Below are positions 51,181-60,984 of a DNA stretch of 64,000 nucleotides, in pieces. The notes beneath the pieces are model-generated. The model saw only the letters and a list, made by a program, of their open reading frames with translations. It had not been told where the DNA came from and did not search any database. Numbering within the stretch: position 1 is the stretch's first letter; each line of letters opens with the position of its first letter. A program made the position numbers and the translations under genes. The DNA lies in NCBI RefSeq assembly GCF_900111565.1, contig NZ_FOIK01000001.1, forward strand, positions 744,001-808,000, given 5' to 3'. The stretch is from Paenibacillus sp. NFR01. Its GTDB lineage: Bacteria > Bacillota > Bacilli > Paenibacillales > Paenibacillaceae.

Positions 51181-52408
51181 CCGGCGGCTCCAGATAATCC
51201 GCGAACCAATCGCGGGACGCGGAAGGGTGATACGCCGCAGCATGGACCGCCGCTGCCTGGACATCGCGCTCCAGCAGCGGATGGTCAAAGCGCGCGGCGC
51301 TGGTGATGACGGGAAGCGAAGCGGTCCGTTTCATCGCTTTCAGCAGCTCGCGGCCGCTGTCCCGGAAGCCGAGTACCCGGATATACGCCGGGCCCTCAGC
51401 CAAGCGGGCGGGCGACAGCTCTTCCTTGCCGTGATTCAGCAGGATATGCATCAACATACGCTGCAGCCGGGTATGCGTATAGCGTTTGCTTTTCAGCGCT
51501 TGCAGCAGACCGGCCACACTGAAGGGCTCAAGCCCCGGGAGAACTTTTTTCACCCGGTGCTCGAGCCCTTCGTTAACATCCAGCAGGCCGCGAAGCTCGG
51601 CGGCGCTGCGGGTGAGCAGGGCATGGCGGAGCTGGGGGGCGAAATCCTCCGCCTGCACCGGTCCCCGGCCGGCCGCCTGCTCCCGGGCCAGGATCTCGCT
51701 GCTGTAAGCCGGCAGGTATGCCGCCGGGGACCCGCCTTCCAGCAGCAGGCGGCGGATGGCGGTGGCGCTGGCGATCGGGGAGCCGGGCCGCAGCGGATCG
51801 TGGAAGCCCGCACCGGTGCGCGGCACGGTCAGCGGTTTGATCGCGCTGCCGAGACGCTGCAGCGCGATCAGGTAGTGCAGGCCGAGGCTGTTGTTCGGCT
51901 GGCGCAGCAGCTCGGCCGCCATGGCCGTCTCCGGGCTGCCCTCGCCCGGAGCGGCCCAGGCTTCCGCCGCGGCCTGGCTGAACGCGGCGGGAAAGCTTGC
52001 GCCTTCCGCCATTTGGCGGCGCAAGGCGTCCTTCAGCTCGCTGCTCTCCTCAGCGAGAAAAGCGGCCAGCGGCAGCAGCTGCGCCAGGCTGCCGGCTTCG
52101 GAGCCGAAGCAGAGGCTGTCCACGACGCCGGTGGCGTCCAGCAGGGAGACGGCTCCGAAGGCGAACCATTCTGCCGGCTGCAAGGCGTACGCCACCGGCA
52201 GCTCCAGCACGAGATCGGCGCCCATGTGAAGCGCCATCTCGGTGCGCGCTCGCTTGCCGGCCACCGCCGGCTCGCCGCGCTGGGTAAACGGCCCGCTCAT
52301 CACGACGACGGCGCGATCCGCGCCGGATAGCCGCTTCGCTTCTTCAAAATGATGGACATGCCCGTTATGCAGCGGGTTATATTCAGCAATAATGCCGACT
52401 GTAGTCAA
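51170..52408 (-). CDS. tmcAL: tRNA(Met) cytidine acetate ligase
   Basis: A 412-residue enzyme that acetylates C34 of elongator tRNA(Met) using acetate and ATP. It begins TVGIIAEYNPLHNGHVHHF (nucleotidyl-transferase HxGH motif) and has VMSGPFTQRGEPA and FGSEAGSL. Length matches the YlbM/TmcAL family. The reading frame starts at 52408. The 3' end overlaps the protease gene. Confidence 0.94.
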   Translation of the reverse strand: MTTVGIIAEYNPLHNGHVHHFEEAKRLSGADRAVVVMSGPFTQRGEPAVAGKRARTEMALHMGADLVLELPVAYALQPAEWFAFGAVSLLDATGVVDSLCFGSEAGSLAQLLPLAAFLAEESSELKDALRRQMAEGASFPAAFSQAAAEAWAAPGEGSPETAMAAELLRQPNNSLGLHYLIALQRLGSAIKPLTVPRTGAGFHDPLRPGSPIASATAIRRLLLEGGSPAAYLPAYSSEILAREQAAGRGPVQAEDFAPQLRHALLTRSAAELRGLLDVNEGLEHRVKKVLPGLEPFSVAGLLQALKSKRYTHTRLQRMLMHILLNHGKEELSPARLAEGPAYIRVLGFRDSGRELLKAMKRTASLPVITSAARFDHPLLERDVQAAAVHAAAYHPSASRDWFADYLEPPVMG

Positions 52409-52556
52409 GAGGGCTCAACTCCGTTTTTGGATGGAATGTAACTACGCTTGCAAACCTTAGGGCTTAGTTATATCATAAATTGTCATGCCTGTTGAAACAA
52501 TATGAAGGAAAGCCTGTGAGGGTTCAACGATTCTCGGAAACACTTAACGAAAATCG

Positions 52557-52586
52557 TTGACAAAACACGGAAAAGATAGGTATAAT
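52557..52586 (+). promoter_or_regulatory. SigA-type promoter of the DUF177-rpmF unit
   Basis: TTGACA at 52557-52562 and TATAAT at 52581-52586, spacer 18 bases; both hexamers are exact. Confidence 0.9.
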
Positions 52587-52614
52587 AATTTTTGTTTGTT
52601 TGGAGTGATCGTAA

Positions 52615-53136
52615 ATGAAGATTCACTTTCGCAAAATAGCAAACGCCGACGAGCCGGAACACATCCACGGCACTTTGGATGTAAGCGAGGCCGTCAAAGG
52701 GCGCAAGGATATTTTGTCCGTATCTCCGCTTTCGGTAGACCTTAAGGCGTTGCCTGCGGGCACCGATACGGTGGACGTGGCAGGAACACTCCGCGGTGAG
52801 GCGGTAATGCTCTGCTCACGTTGTCTGGCCGAAGTAAGAACGAAACTGGATATTCCTTTTGCTGAGACTTACCGGTGGCTGAAACAGCCCCTTCTTCCCG
52901 ATGACGAGGACGAAGATCTCATCTATGTTTCGGATGAGGTCGTGGAGCTTGCTCCCTTCGTGGAAGAGAACTTCGTACTGCACTTGCCGGATTCGGTATT
53001 GTGCAAGGCAGACTGTCTTGGTCTTTGTCAGACATGTGGACAAAATTGGAACGAAGGCACCTGCAGTTGCGACAACACGGTGATTGATCCTCGCTTCGCT
53101 GGGTTGAAAGGACTCTTTACCAAGCAAGACGACTAA
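52615..53136 (+). CDS. DUF177 (YceD-like) protein
   Basis: A 173-residue protein of the DUF177 family, which in bacteria is linked to 23S rRNA accumulation and precedes rpmF. It has AVMLCSRCLAEVRTKLDIPFAETY (about residues 60-85) and CLGLCQTCGQNWNEGTCSC cysteines with DPRFAGLKGLF near the end, all family hallmarks. ATG at 52615 follows TTGGAG. It has its own strong promoter. Confidence 0.94.
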   Translation: MKIHFRKIANADEPEHIHGTLDVSEAVKGRKDILSVSPLSVDLKALPAGTDTVDVAGTLRGEAVMLCSRCLAEVRTKLDIPFAETYRWLKQPLLPDDEDEDLIYVSDEVVELAPFVEENFVLHLPDSVLCKADCLGLCQTCGQNWNEGTCSCDNTVIDPRFAGLKGLFTKQDD

Positions 53137-53190
53137 GAACAAAGCCCGCGTGTCGGCGGGATTTAACAGGGAATCGGGAGGTGGAAACAC

Positions 53191-53364
53191 ATGGCAGTAC
53201 CTCAACGCAGAACGTCCAAGACGCGTCGCGACAAACGTCGTACGCACTTCAAACTGGCTGTTCCGGGCATGGTTAAATGCGAACAATGCGGCGAATTGAA
53301 ATTGTCTCACCGCGTTTGCAAAGTATGCGGAACTTACAAAGCTAGAGAGATCATCAAACAATAG
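53191..53364 (+). CDS. rpmF: 50S ribosomal protein L32
   Basis: A 57-residue basic ribosomal protein. It starts [21 protein letters not shown] and has the zinc ribbon [18 protein letters not shown] (CxxC...CxxC), so it is the zinc-binding form. GGGAGGTGG lies before ATG at 53191. It is co-transcribed with DUF177 from the promoter at 52557, and ended by a hairpin. Confidence 0.97.
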   Translation: MAVPQRRTSKTRRDKRRTHFKLAVPGMVKCEQCGELKLSHRVCKVCGTYKAREIIKQ

Positions 53365-53379
53365 TTTGAGCTCGGGAAT

Positions 53380-53410
53380 AGCATCCCGCCATTGGCGGGA
53401 TGCTATTTTT
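53380..53410 (+). terminator. Terminator of rpmF
   Basis: AGCATCCCGCC-ATTG-GCGGGATGCT-ATTTTT. Confidence 0.92.
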
Positions 53411-53720
53411 ATGCGCTTTTTTATCAGTAGGCGGGTGAGAACACTCTAGAATGCTGGCCGATGTTGGGCATTGGGCTTTGATGATGTGTCCAGGCGAATG
53501 GCGGCGGGGTTCTTTTCGCCGTGTTTCTTATCGTCCGGCTTCTTCCCGCCGGTAGGGTGAACATTCTCAGCGGCGCTCAGGTCTGTTGCGTTCCGATAAA
53601 AGCGGTTTTTCAGCAAATAAGACCTCTTGGGTCCGTTACACCCTCCAATTTTCGACTAGGCCTGTCCGTGCCCGGCGGACTGCCCTTGATATAATGCTTT
53701 ATTTTTCCCGAAGGATGCTT
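53411..53720 (+). other. Long non-coding leader before fapR
   Basis: No open frame of coding quality is seen in these 310 bases. Bases 53594-53700 share short blocks with 60853-60965 upstream of smc: AAAAGCGGTTTT, TGGGTCCG, ACCCTCCA, ATTTTC and a terminal TATAAT. The stretch TTGATATAATG at 53686 may be a promoter. It may be a regulatory leader, a small RNA or a dispersed repeat. Confidence 0.5.
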
Positions 53721-53749
53721 TATACTACATATTAGTACCTGGTTCTAAT
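53721..53749 (+). promoter_or_regulatory. FapR operator with overlapping promoter -10
   Basis: TTAGTACCTGGTTCTAAT at 53732-53749 matches the FapR palindrome (TTAGTACC...GGT/CTAAT-type) seen before fap regulon genes in Bacillus. A TATACT -10-like hexamer at 53721-53726 overlaps it on the left. FapR should bind here when malonyl-CoA is low and release when it is high. Confidence 0.85.
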
Positions 53750-53846
53750 TTATATCTTATGGGTCTGGAGCTATACTTACAGCGGCCTTTCCTGCGGCCG
53801 GTTGCTGCTATAGCAGGCGCCTCGGAGGTGAGCCGCGATCGAGCGA

Positions 53847-54443
53847 ATGTCCAAGAAAGAAAGGCAGCAGCAGCTGCTGAACATAATTGACGTCAATCCT
53901 TTCGTTACCGACAGAGAGCTGACACGACAGCTCAAGGTGAGCATTCAGACCATCCGGCTGGACCGGCTGGAGCTGGGTATTCCGGAGCTGCGCGAGCGGA
54001 TGAAGCAGATGGCCGAGCATTCCTACGATCAGGTCCGCTCGTTGCCTGCCGATGAAGTCGTCGGGGATATCGTCGACCTCCAACTCGACAAGAGCGGCAT
54101 TTCGATTTTTGAAATCCGCGAGGAGCATGTGTTCTCCCGGAACGGCATTGCCCGGGGGCACTATGTCTTTGGTCAAGCCAATTCGCTTGCCGTGGCGGTG
54201 ATCAACGACGAGATTGCCTTGACGGCCAGCGCCGATATCCGGTTTGTGCGTATGGTCCGGCTCGGAGAGAAATGCATCGCGAAAGCGCAGGTGCGTTCGC
54301 TCGCGGGACGGGGCGGCAAAGCGGAAGTGGATGTTTTTACGTACGTTGGAGAAGAACTGGTGTTTCAGGGCCATTTTGTCGTGTACCGGTCCGCAATCGA
54401 AGAATACAGCGAAGGGGGAATCCGCAGTGCTGATCGCAATTGA
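53847..54443 (+). CDS. fapR: Fatty acid and phospholipid biosynthesis repressor FapR
   Basis: A 198-residue repressor. The N-terminal helix-turn-helix (about 1-60: DRELTRQLKVSIQTIRLDRLELGIPELRERMK) precedes a hot-dog-fold malonyl-CoA domain with HVFSRNGIARGHYVFGQANSLAVAVI. It represses the fap genes including plsX, fabH and fabD here, and itself through the operator at 53732. ATG at 53847 is listed, but the GGAGGTG site lies about 16 bases upstream. It is ideally placed for an in-frame AUC at 53838. The protein overlaps plsX by 17 bases. Confidence 0.93.
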   Translation: MSKKERQQQLLNIIDVNPFVTDRELTRQLKVSIQTIRLDRLELGIPELRERMKQMAEHSYDQVRSLPADEVVGDIVDLQLDKSGISIFEIREEHVFSRNGIARGHYVFGQANSLAVAVINDEIALTASADIRFVRMVRLGEKCIAKAQVRSLAGRGGKAEVDVFTYVGEELVFQGHFVVYRSAIEEYSEGGIRSADRN

Positions 54444-55416
54444 TGCGATGGGGGGAGATAACGCACCCGCAAGCAATGTCGAGGGGGCGCTCGCCGCAGC
54501 CGCGGAATACACCGACACGCAAATTGTGCTTGTCGGTGATGAAGCGAAGCTGACGCCGCTGCTGACCGGCAGACCGTCTAACCTGACGATCCGCCATGCC
54601 AGCGAAGTCATTGAACCGGAGGACGAGCCGGTCAAGGCGGTACGCCGCAAGAAGGACTCGTCCATGGTCGTCGCCGGCCGCATGGTCCGCGAAGGCGAAG
54701 CGGAGGCGATGATCTCCGCAGGGAATACAGGCGCGCTCATGACAACGGGACTGCTCGTCGTCGGCCGGATGGAGGGCATCGAACGTCCGGCGCTTGCGCC
54801 GATGATTCCGACGCTCGACGATGTCGGCGTTCTGGCGCTTGACCTTGGCGCGAACATGGACGCCAAGCCGCAGCATCTGGCGCAGTACGCGCTGATGGGC
54901 AGTCTCTACCGCAGCAAGGTGCATGGCATTGCGAATCCGCGGGTCGGACTGCTGAATGTCGGCACGGAGCCCGGCAAAGGCAACGAGCTGACCAAAGAAG
55001 CGTATCCGCTACTTGAAGCTCTGCCGGGCATCAACTTTGTCGGCAACGTTGAAGCTAGAGACGTGCTGACCGGTAACTGCGATGTGCTCGTCTGCGACGG
55101 TTTTGCCGGCAACATCCTGCTCAAGTCGCTGGAAGGCACGGCGGGAGCGATGTTTTCTCTGCTCAAGCAGCAGTTCAGCAAGTCCCTAAAGACTAAGCTC
55201 GGTGCCGCCATGCTGATGCCGGAGCTGCGGGGACTAAAGGGCAAGCTGGATTACAAGGAACATGGCGGAGCTCCGCTTCTGGGCTTAAGCGGCCTGGTAG
55301 TGAAAGGGCATGGTTCCTCGGACGGAAATGCGATTAAGAATGCGGTAAGACAAGCGCGCATTGCGCTGAAGGCGGACCTTGTGGCCAGTATATCCAAGGA
55401 AATTAGCGGGAAGTGA
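54427..55416 (+). CDS. plsX: Phosphate acyltransferase PlsX
   Basis: A 329-residue enzyme that makes acyl-phosphate from acyl-ACP, the first step of phospholipid synthesis in Gram-positives. It begins [14 protein letters not shown] and has [23 protein letters not shown] and [13 protein letters not shown] at 54427 follows GGGGGA at good spacing. It overlaps fapR and lies 8 bases before fabH, so the three are co-translated. Confidence 0.97.
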   Translation: MLIAIDAMGGDNAPASNVEGALAAAAEYTDTQIVLVGDEAKLTPLLTGRPSNLTIRHASEVIEPEDEPVKAVRRKKDSSMVVAGRMVREGEAEAMISAGNTGALMTTGLLVVGRMEGIERPALAPMIPTLDDVGVLALDLGANMDAKPQHLAQYALMGSLYRSKVHGIANPRVGLLNVGTEPGKGNELTKEAYPLLEALPGINFVGNVEARDVLTGNCDVLVCDGFAGNILLKSLEGTAGAMFSLLKQQFSKSLKTKLGAAMLMPELRGLKGKLDYKEHGGAPLLGLSGLVVKGHGSSDGNAIKNAVRQARIALKADLVASISKEISGK

Positions 55417-55424
55417 GTGACGAT

Positions 55425-56414
55425 ATGAAACAGTTGCGCTCTGTGGGCATTATCGGAACAGGTAAATATGTGCCCGAGAAAATATTGACCAATGCAGACC
55501 TGGAAAAAATGGTCGAAACGAATGACGAATGGATTGTCTCCCGGACCGGTATCCGCGAGCGGCATATCGCCGCCCCGGAACAGGCGACCTCTGATCTGGC
55601 CTACGAAGCGGCGCTGCGCGCCCTGGAATCGGCCAACATGAAAGCCGAAGATCTGGATCTGATTATTGTAGCGACGATTACCCCGGACAGCGCATTTCCT
55701 TCGACGGCCTGCATTCTGCAGGATAAGCTCGGCGCCAAGGGCGCTGCGGCGTTTGACCTGTCGGCGGCCTGCTCAGGCTTCGTCTATAGCCTTGCAACGG
55801 CGACCGGCTTTATCCAAAACGGCATGTACAACAATGCACTAATTATCGGCGCAGACACCTTGTCGCGCATTACGGATTATACGGATCGTAACACCTGCGT
55901 GCTCTTCGGCGACGGGGCCGGAGCGGTTATCGTCGGCGAAGTGCCGGAAGGCCGCGGCTTCCAGTCGTTCGACCTCGGTGCGGAGGGCTCCGGCGGCAGC
56001 CTGCTGAAGCTTGAAGCCGGCGGCTCGCGTCTGCCGTCATCCGCGCAAACCGTCGAAGATAAGAAACACTTCATCTACATGAACGGCCGCGAAGTCTTCA
56101 AGTTTGCCGTGCGCGTCATGGGCACGGCTACCGAACGCGTGCTGACCAAAGCCGGCTTCGGCAAAGAAGATATTGATCTGCTCGTGCCGCATCAAGCGAA
56201 CATCCGCATCATCCAGTCCGCTATGCAGCGGCTTGATTTGCCGGAAGAGAAGGTTGTCGTCAATGTCGACAAATACGCCAACACCTCGGCGGCATCAATC
56301 CCGCTCGCGCTGGTGGAAGCAGCCGAAGAAGGACGCATCAAGGAAGGCGACAAGGTATTGATGGTCGGCTTCGGCGGCGGTTTGACCTGGGGCGCTTCGC
56401 TGCTCATCTGGTAA
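55425..56414 (+). CDS. fabH: 3-oxoacyl-ACP synthase III
   Basis: A 329-residue condensing enzyme that starts fatty-acid synthesis from acyl-CoA and malonyl-ACP. Catalytic Cys in DLSAACSGF (about residue 112), His in PHQANIRI and Asn in [12 protein letters not shown] form the triad. ATG at 55425 is preferred to GTG at 55413, though its site is weak. It follows plsX and precedes fabD in the standard order. Confidence 0.97.
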   Translation: MKQLRSVGIIGTGKYVPEKILTNADLEKMVETNDEWIVSRTGIRERHIAAPEQATSDLAYEAALRALESANMKAEDLDLIIVATITPDSAFPSTACILQDKLGAKGAAAFDLSAACSGFVYSLATATGFIQNGMYNNALIIGADTLSRITDYTDRNTCVLFGDGAGAVIVGEVPEGRGFQSFDLGAEGSGGSLLKLEAGGSRLPSSAQTVEDKKHFIYMNGREVFKFAVRVMGTATERVLTKAGFGKEDIDLLVPHQANIRIIQSAMQRLDLPEEKVVVNVDKYANTSAASIPLALVEAAEEGRIKEGDKVLMVGFGGGLTWGASLLIW

Positions 56415-56492
56415 TTTGGCCGGAAACGGCCCGCGTACGGATGTTTTCGCGCGGTCCGACCGTTTACGTTTAGTGGAAGGGGTATATACTCA

Positions 56493-57434
56493 ATGGGTAC
56501 AATCGCATTTGTGTTTCCGGGCCAAGGCGCTCAAGCCGTCGGAATGGGCAAGGATGTTTACGACGCGCTTCCGCAAAGCCGGGAAATCTTTGAAAAAGGC
56601 GACGCGGCGCTTGGTTTTGAGCTGAGCCGGCTTGTGTTTGAAGGACCGGACAGCGATCTGAAGCAGACCGCAAATACGCAGCCTGCGCTGCTTACCGCCA
56701 GCGTAGCTTATTTGGAGGCGCTGAAGGGGCACGGACTAACGCCCGCTTATGTAGCTGGCCACAGCCTTGGCGAATACAGCGCGCTGGTTGCCGCCGGCGT
56801 GCTCGAATACGAAGACGCCGTTCGTCTGGTGCGCCTGCGCGGACGCTTCATGGAAGAAGCGGTGCCGGGCGGACAAGGCGCAATGGCGGCAGTACTTGGG
56901 GCGGAGCGCGATGCGCTTGCCGCACTGTGCAGCGATATTGCCGCTGCCGGCACGCCGGTAGAGCTGGCTAACGTCAACTGCCCGGGACAAATCGTCGTTT
57001 CGGGCTCGGCGGAAGGCGTAAATGCCGTTGTCGAACGCGTAAAGGAAGCCGGCGGCAAACGGGCGATCCCGCTTGAAGTCAGCGGTCCGTTCCATTCTTC
57101 GCTGATGAAAGAAGCGGCGGTGCGTCTCGAAGCTGAACTGCAAAAAGTGACCTTCCGCGCGCCATCCGTGCCCGTGGTCGTGAATGTGACAGCGGAGCCG
57201 GTTACCGATCCGGAAGAGATTCGCAGCCTGCTCGTGAAGCAAGTGTATTCGCCGGTGCTCTGGCAGGATTCTGTGGAGCGGTTGATTGCCGCAGGCGTCG
57301 ATACGTTCGTGGAGATCGGATCCGGCAGTGTGCTGGCAGGCCTGATCCGCAAGATCGACAAAACCGTCAAAGTGATCAACGTCAACAGTCTGGCAAGCCT
57401 GCAGGCGCTTGACGAAGCGGCCGCGAACGAATAA
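56493..57434 (+). CDS. fabD: Malonyl-CoA:ACP transacylase
   Basis: A 313-residue enzyme that loads malonate onto ACP. It has VFPGQGAQ, the catalytic GHSLGEYSA (Ser about residue 90), and the histidine in GPFHSSLM (about 199). A 78-base gap after fabH has no clear terminator, so the operon continues. GGAAGGGG lies before ATG at 56493. Confidence 0.96.
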   Translation: MGTIAFVFPGQGAQAVGMGKDVYDALPQSREIFEKGDAALGFELSRLVFEGPDSDLKQTANTQPALLTASVAYLEALKGHGLTPAYVAGHSLGEYSALVAAGVLEYEDAVRLVRLRGRFMEEAVPGGQGAMAAVLGAERDALAALCSDIAAAGTPVELANVNCPGQIVVSGSAEGVNAVVERVKEAGGKRAIPLEVSGPFHSSLMKEAAVRLEAELQKVTFRAPSVPVVVNVTAEPVTDPEEIRSLLVKQVYSPVLWQDSVERLIAAGVDTFVEIGSGSVLAGLIRKIDKTVKVINVNSLASLQALDEAAANE

Positions 57435-57465
57435 TAATGGGCTGAGATGCGAAAGGAGAAACTGC

Positions 57466-58215
57466 ATGTTCTCATCACTTAAAGGCCAGGTCGCCCTGGT
57501 GACCGGCGGATCGCGCGGCATCGGCCGCGCCATCGCGCTCGCGCTTGCCGAGCAAGGCGTGAACGTGGCCGTCAATTATGCGGGAAGCGCGGCAGCCGCG
57601 CAGGAGACGGTGGATCGGATCGCCGAGCTCGGTGCGGAAGGCATCGCCCTGCAGGGCAATGTGGGCAGCAGCGCGGAAGCCGAGCAGCTGGTGAAGGAAG
57701 TCATCGCGAAGTGGGGCAAAATTGATATACTCGTCAACAATGCGGGCATTACGCGCGACAACCTCATCATGCGCATGAAAGAAGAAGAGTTCGATCAGGT
57801 GATCGAAACGAATCTGAAAGGCGTGTTCAACTGCCTGAAAGCCGCCACGCGACCAATGATGAAACAGCGCTACGGCCGGATCATCAACATTTCGTCGGTG
57901 GTAGGCGCAATCGGCAATGCAGGCCAAGCCAATTATGCCGCAGCCAAAGCGGGGATTTTCGGTTTGACGAAATCCGCCTCGCGCGAGCTGGCTTCCAGAG
58001 GCATTACCGTCAATTGCGTGGCACCGGGGTTCATTGATACCGATATGACCCGTCAGTTGTCCGATGAAGTCCGCGGCGAGCTGGAAAAGGGAATTCCCTT
58101 AGCCCGGCTTGGGCGGCCGGAGGACATTGCGAACTCGGTAGTTTTTCTGGCCTCGGAAGGGGCGGCATACATGACCGGCCAGACGCTTCACGTAGACGGC
58201 GGCATGTACATGTAA
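57466..58215 (+). CDS. fabG: 3-oxoacyl-ACP reductase
   Basis: A 249-residue SDR that reduces 3-oxoacyl-ACP with NADPH. It has [33 protein letters not shown], catalytic Ser in NISSVVG and Tyr/Lys in ANYAAAKAG, and the DVDGGM-like tail [11 protein letters not shown] at 57466 follows AAAGGAG. Placed between fabD and acpP as in Bacillus, which identifies it as the housekeeping copy. Confidence 0.95.
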   Translation: MFSSLKGQVALVTGGSRGIGRAIALALAEQGVNVAVNYAGSAAAAQETVDRIAELGAEGIALQGNVGSSAEAEQLVKEVIAKWGKIDILVNNAGITRDNLIMRMKEEEFDQVIETNLKGVFNCLKAATRPMMKQRYGRIINISSVVGAIGNAGQANYAAAKAGIFGLTKSASRELASRGITVNCVAPGFIDTDMTRQLSDEVRGELEKGIPLARLGRPEDIANSVVFLASEGAAYMTGQTLHVDGGMYM

Positions 58216-58337
58216 CTCCACAGCATTTGTAAAAAAGGGTTGCGGGGGGAGAGAGTGAAGCTCCGGAAAGCGTTTTTTGCGCTCTATGGTATTTTGACTT
58301 CATATCTCGTATAATACCAAAAGAGGAGGTGAACCGG

Positions 58338-58571
58338 ATGTCCGATGTATTGGAGCGTGTAAAACGCATTGTCATCGACCGCTTGGGTGCCGATGAGGCT
58401 GAGGTAACATTAGAAGCGTCTTTCAAAGATGATTTGGGTGCTGATTCTCTCGATGTAGTGGAATTGGTCATGGAATTGGAAGATGAATTCGATATGGAAA
58501 TCTCTGATGAAGATGCAGAGAAGATTACGACCGTGGGTGAAGTTGTGAAGTACATACAATCTCATACCTAG
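58338..58571 (+). CDS. acpP: Acyl carrier protein
   Basis: A 77-residue acidic carrier. The phosphopantetheine attachment Ser is in [20 protein letters not shown] (DSL motif). ATG at 58338 follows AGGAGG by 8 bases; GTG at 58329 is not needed. A TATAAT -10-like hexamer at 58310 suggests an additional promoter. Confidence 0.97.
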   Translation: MSDVLERVKRIVIDRLGADEAEVTLEASFKDDLGADSLDVVELVMELEDEFDMEISDEDAEKITTVGEVVKYIQSHT

Positions 58572-58587
58572 TGTCATATGATTGAGG

Positions 58588-58624
58588 GTCCCGTTCCCGC
58601 TAGGGCGGGACTTCTCCTCATTTT
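58588..58624 (+). terminator. Weak hairpin after acpP
   Basis: GTCCCG...CGGGAC with a C-rich loop, then TTCTCCTCATTTT. It may be a partial terminator or stabiliser. Confidence 0.45.
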
Positions 58625-58773
58625 ACAGCGCTTTGGACGGCATCACCGGATGCCCGGCTCAGGGTTTGGCATATCAACACAGGGAATGTACTGAACCGTG
58701 CGCGCAGCTGCGGCGCGGGGATTGACTTTATATAGCTTGCGGATGAATTAGAAATCAGATGGGGTGAATGCGT

Positions 58774-60012
58774 TTGAGTCATAGAGTAGTCATTACAGGT
58801 ATGGGGGTTATAACCTCCCTCGGCAAAGATCTGGATACCTTCTGGGAGAACCTGATGAACGGAAAGTCCGGGGTATCGCTGGTCGAAGCCTTTGATGTCA
58901 GCGAATATCCGACGCGGATCGCTGCCGAAGTGAAGGATTTTGATCCGGAGGAACGGTTTGGCCGCAAGGAAGCGCGTAAGATGGACCGTTTCGTACAGTT
59001 TGCTCTGGCCGCAGGCGAAGATGCGCTTAAGGACAGCGGACTGCAAATCGGTGAAAATATCGACGCTGAAAAAATCGGCGTATCGGTCGGCTCCGGTATC
59101 GGCGGCCTCGGAACCTGGGAAGACAATCATAATCTGCTGCTGGAGAAAGGTCCAAAACGCGTCAGCCCGTTTTTTATCCCGATGATGATCGCGAATATGG
59201 GCTCCGGGCAATTATCGATTAATCTGGGAGCGAAAGGCCCGAATACGACGACAGTGACCGCTTGCGCGACGGGAAGCCACTCCATTGGCGAATCCTTCCG
59301 TCTGATCCAGCGCGGAGATGCGGATGCAATGATCTGCGGCGGTTCGGAAGCCACCATCCGTCCGACCGGTATGGCCGGCTTCTGCGCAATGCGGGCCATG
59401 TCCACTCGCAACGATGATCCGCAAAAAGCAAGCCGTCCGTTTGACGTCGACCGTGACGGTTTTGTTATGGGCGAAGGCGCCGGCATTCTGATTCTGGAAT
59501 CGCTGGAACATGCCCAGAAGCGCGGAGCGAAAATTTATGCCGAGGTCATCGGCTACGGCCTTAGCGCCGATGCTCACCATATGACTGAGCCTGATCCCGA
59601 CGGCGCAGCGCGTTGCATGAAGATGGCGATCCGCGATGCCGGAATTGAACCGCAGGAAATTGATTACATCAATGCGCATGGAACGTCCACGCCTGTTGGC
59701 GACAAGTCGGAAACGGCTGCCGTGAAAAAGGCGCTCGGCGAGCATGCTTACAAGATCGCGATAAGCTCCACCAAGTCGATGACCGGCCATTTGCTCGGGG
59801 CAGCCGGCGGCGTGGAAGCGATCATCTGCGCAATGTCTCTGGGGAATGGCATGATTGCGCCAACGATCAACCTGGAGAATCAAGATCCGGATTGCGATCT
59901 CGATTATGTACCGAACGTACCGCGCAAAGCGGACCTGAATATTGTGATGTCCAACTCCTTCGGATTTGGCGGACACAATGCAACGGTGATTCTCAAAAAA
60001 TACAATTCCTAA
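58774..60012 (+). CDS. fabF: 3-oxoacyl-ACP synthase II
   Basis: A 412-residue elongating condensing enzyme. Catalytic Cys in TACATGS (about residue 163), His in NAHGTSTP and His in GHLLGAAGG (about 340). TTG at 58774 ([11 protein letters not shown]) is preferred because GGGGTG lies 7 bases upstream; ATG at 58768 has no room for a site. It is followed 13 bases later by rnc. Confidence 0.96.
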   Translation: MSHRVVITGMGVITSLGKDLDTFWENLMNGKSGVSLVEAFDVSEYPTRIAAEVKDFDPEERFGRKEARKMDRFVQFALAAGEDALKDSGLQIGENIDAEKIGVSVGSGIGGLGTWEDNHNLLLEKGPKRVSPFFIPMMIANMGSGQLSINLGAKGPNTTTVTACATGSHSIGESFRLIQRGDADAMICGGSEATIRPTGMAGFCAMRAMSTRNDDPQKASRPFDVDRDGFVMGEGAGILILESLEHAQKRGAKIYAEVIGYGLSADAHHMTEPDPDGAARCMKMAIRDAGIEPQEIDYINAHGTSTPVGDKSETAAVKKALGEHAYKIAISSTKSMTGHLLGAAGGVEAIICAMSLGNGMIAPTINLENQDPDCDLDYVPNVPRKADLNIVMSNSFGFGGHNATVILKKYNS

Positions 60013-60025
60013 GGAGAATAGTAGC

Positions 60026-60730
60026 GTGAAAGGCGACCTGAAGCAGTTACAACAGCAACTTCAAATCCAATTTCACGATGCTGCGCTTCTGAAGCAGGCT
60101 TTTACCCATGCTTCCTATGTGAATGAACACCGGTTCAGTCAGCACCAGGACAACGAACGTCTCGAATTTCTCGGCGACGCGGTTCTGGAGCTGACCGTTT
60201 CGGAGTATCTGTACAACCTGCTGCCGGACCGTCCGGAGGGCGAACTGACTAAGCTTCGCGCGGCCATCGTCTGCGAGCCGTCGTTGGTCAAATTCGCCGA
60301 AAGCCTCGGCTTTGGCCGGTATGTGCTGCTGGGTAAAGGTGAAGAACTGACGGGCGGCCGTACCCGCCCGGCTCTTTTAGCCGATGTGTTCGAATCCTTT
60401 GTGGGAGCGCTTTACCTCGACCAAGGTTTGGATACGGCGAGGGGATTCCTGGACCGCCATGTTTTCCCGCTGGTGGAAACGGACGGCAAATTGCAGATGC
60501 AGATGAGCGATTTTAAAACAGAGCTTCAGGAACTGATACAGCATCATGGGATGGGAACGCTGGAATACCGGATTGTTGAAGAACGTGGCCCGGCGCATGA
60601 ACGCGAATTTGTCTCCGAGGTTTTTATGGCCAGCCGCTCGCTGGGCAAGGGAAGCGGACGTTCGAAGAAGGAAGCGGAGCAGCAAGCCGCAGCCGCGGCC
60701 CTGCAACAGCTGAAGAACGAAGGCGCCTGA
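60026..60730 (+). CDS. rnc: Ribonuclease III
   Basis: A 234-residue double-strand RNA endonuclease. The signature is [20 protein letters not shown] (catalytic Glu/Asp, about 40-55), then [19 protein letters not shown], and a C-terminal dsRBD ([28 protein letters not shown]). GTG at 60026 follows AAGGAG. The usual fabF-rnc-smc order is kept. Confidence 0.96.
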   Translation: MKGDLKQLQQQLQIQFHDAALLKQAFTHASYVNEHRFSQHQDNERLEFLGDAVLELTVSEYLYNLLPDRPEGELTKLRAAIVCEPSLVKFAESLGFGRYVLLGKGEELTGGRTRPALLADVFESFVGALYLDQGLDTARGFLDRHVFPLVETDGKLQMQMSDFKTELQELIQHHGMGTLEYRIVEERGPAHEREFVSEVFMASRSLGKGSGRSKKEAEQQAAAAALQQLKNEGA

Positions 60731-60789
60731 AGACCGGTTAGGCAGGCAGTTGCGTTGTTTATGCCGGAGGCAGGACAAGCAAGCGGAGA

Positions 60790-60850
60790 AGAGCAGCAAT
60801 GGTCTGAATGCCGCCAATTTGGCGAAAGTCAGGCCTTTGCTGCTCTTTTT
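60790..60850 (+). terminator. Terminator of the fab-rnc unit
   Basis: A long stem: AGAGCAGCAATGGTCTGA pairs with TCAGGCCTTTGCTGCTCT around an inner GCCGCC/GGCG hairpin, followed by TTTTT. Confidence 0.9.
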
Positions 60851-60852
60851 CG

Positions 60853-60961
60853 GAAGAAAAGCGGTTTTCGGGGTCCCCGCAAGTACCTGGGTCCGCTTTG
60901 AAGTCAACCCTCCACCTTGTGGGGGATTTTCAGACAGACCGGGGAAACGCTATGGTATAAT
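60853..60961 (+). promoter_or_regulatory. smc leader with extended -10 promoter
   Basis: A GC-rich region with CGGGGTCCCCG and a CCTCCACCTTGTGGGGG hairpin-like block ends in TGGTATAAT at 60953-60961, an extended -10. The blocks recur in part before fapR. The transcription start would be only about 15 bases before the smc ATG. Confidence 0.55.
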
Positions 60962-60984
60962 AGGGCAGAGGTGATTGGCGAGTC

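Noticed and set aside
51227..52330. 367-codon plus-strand frame opposite tmcAL
   Set aside because: High GC leaves it open by chance; TmcAL motifs are clear on the other strand.
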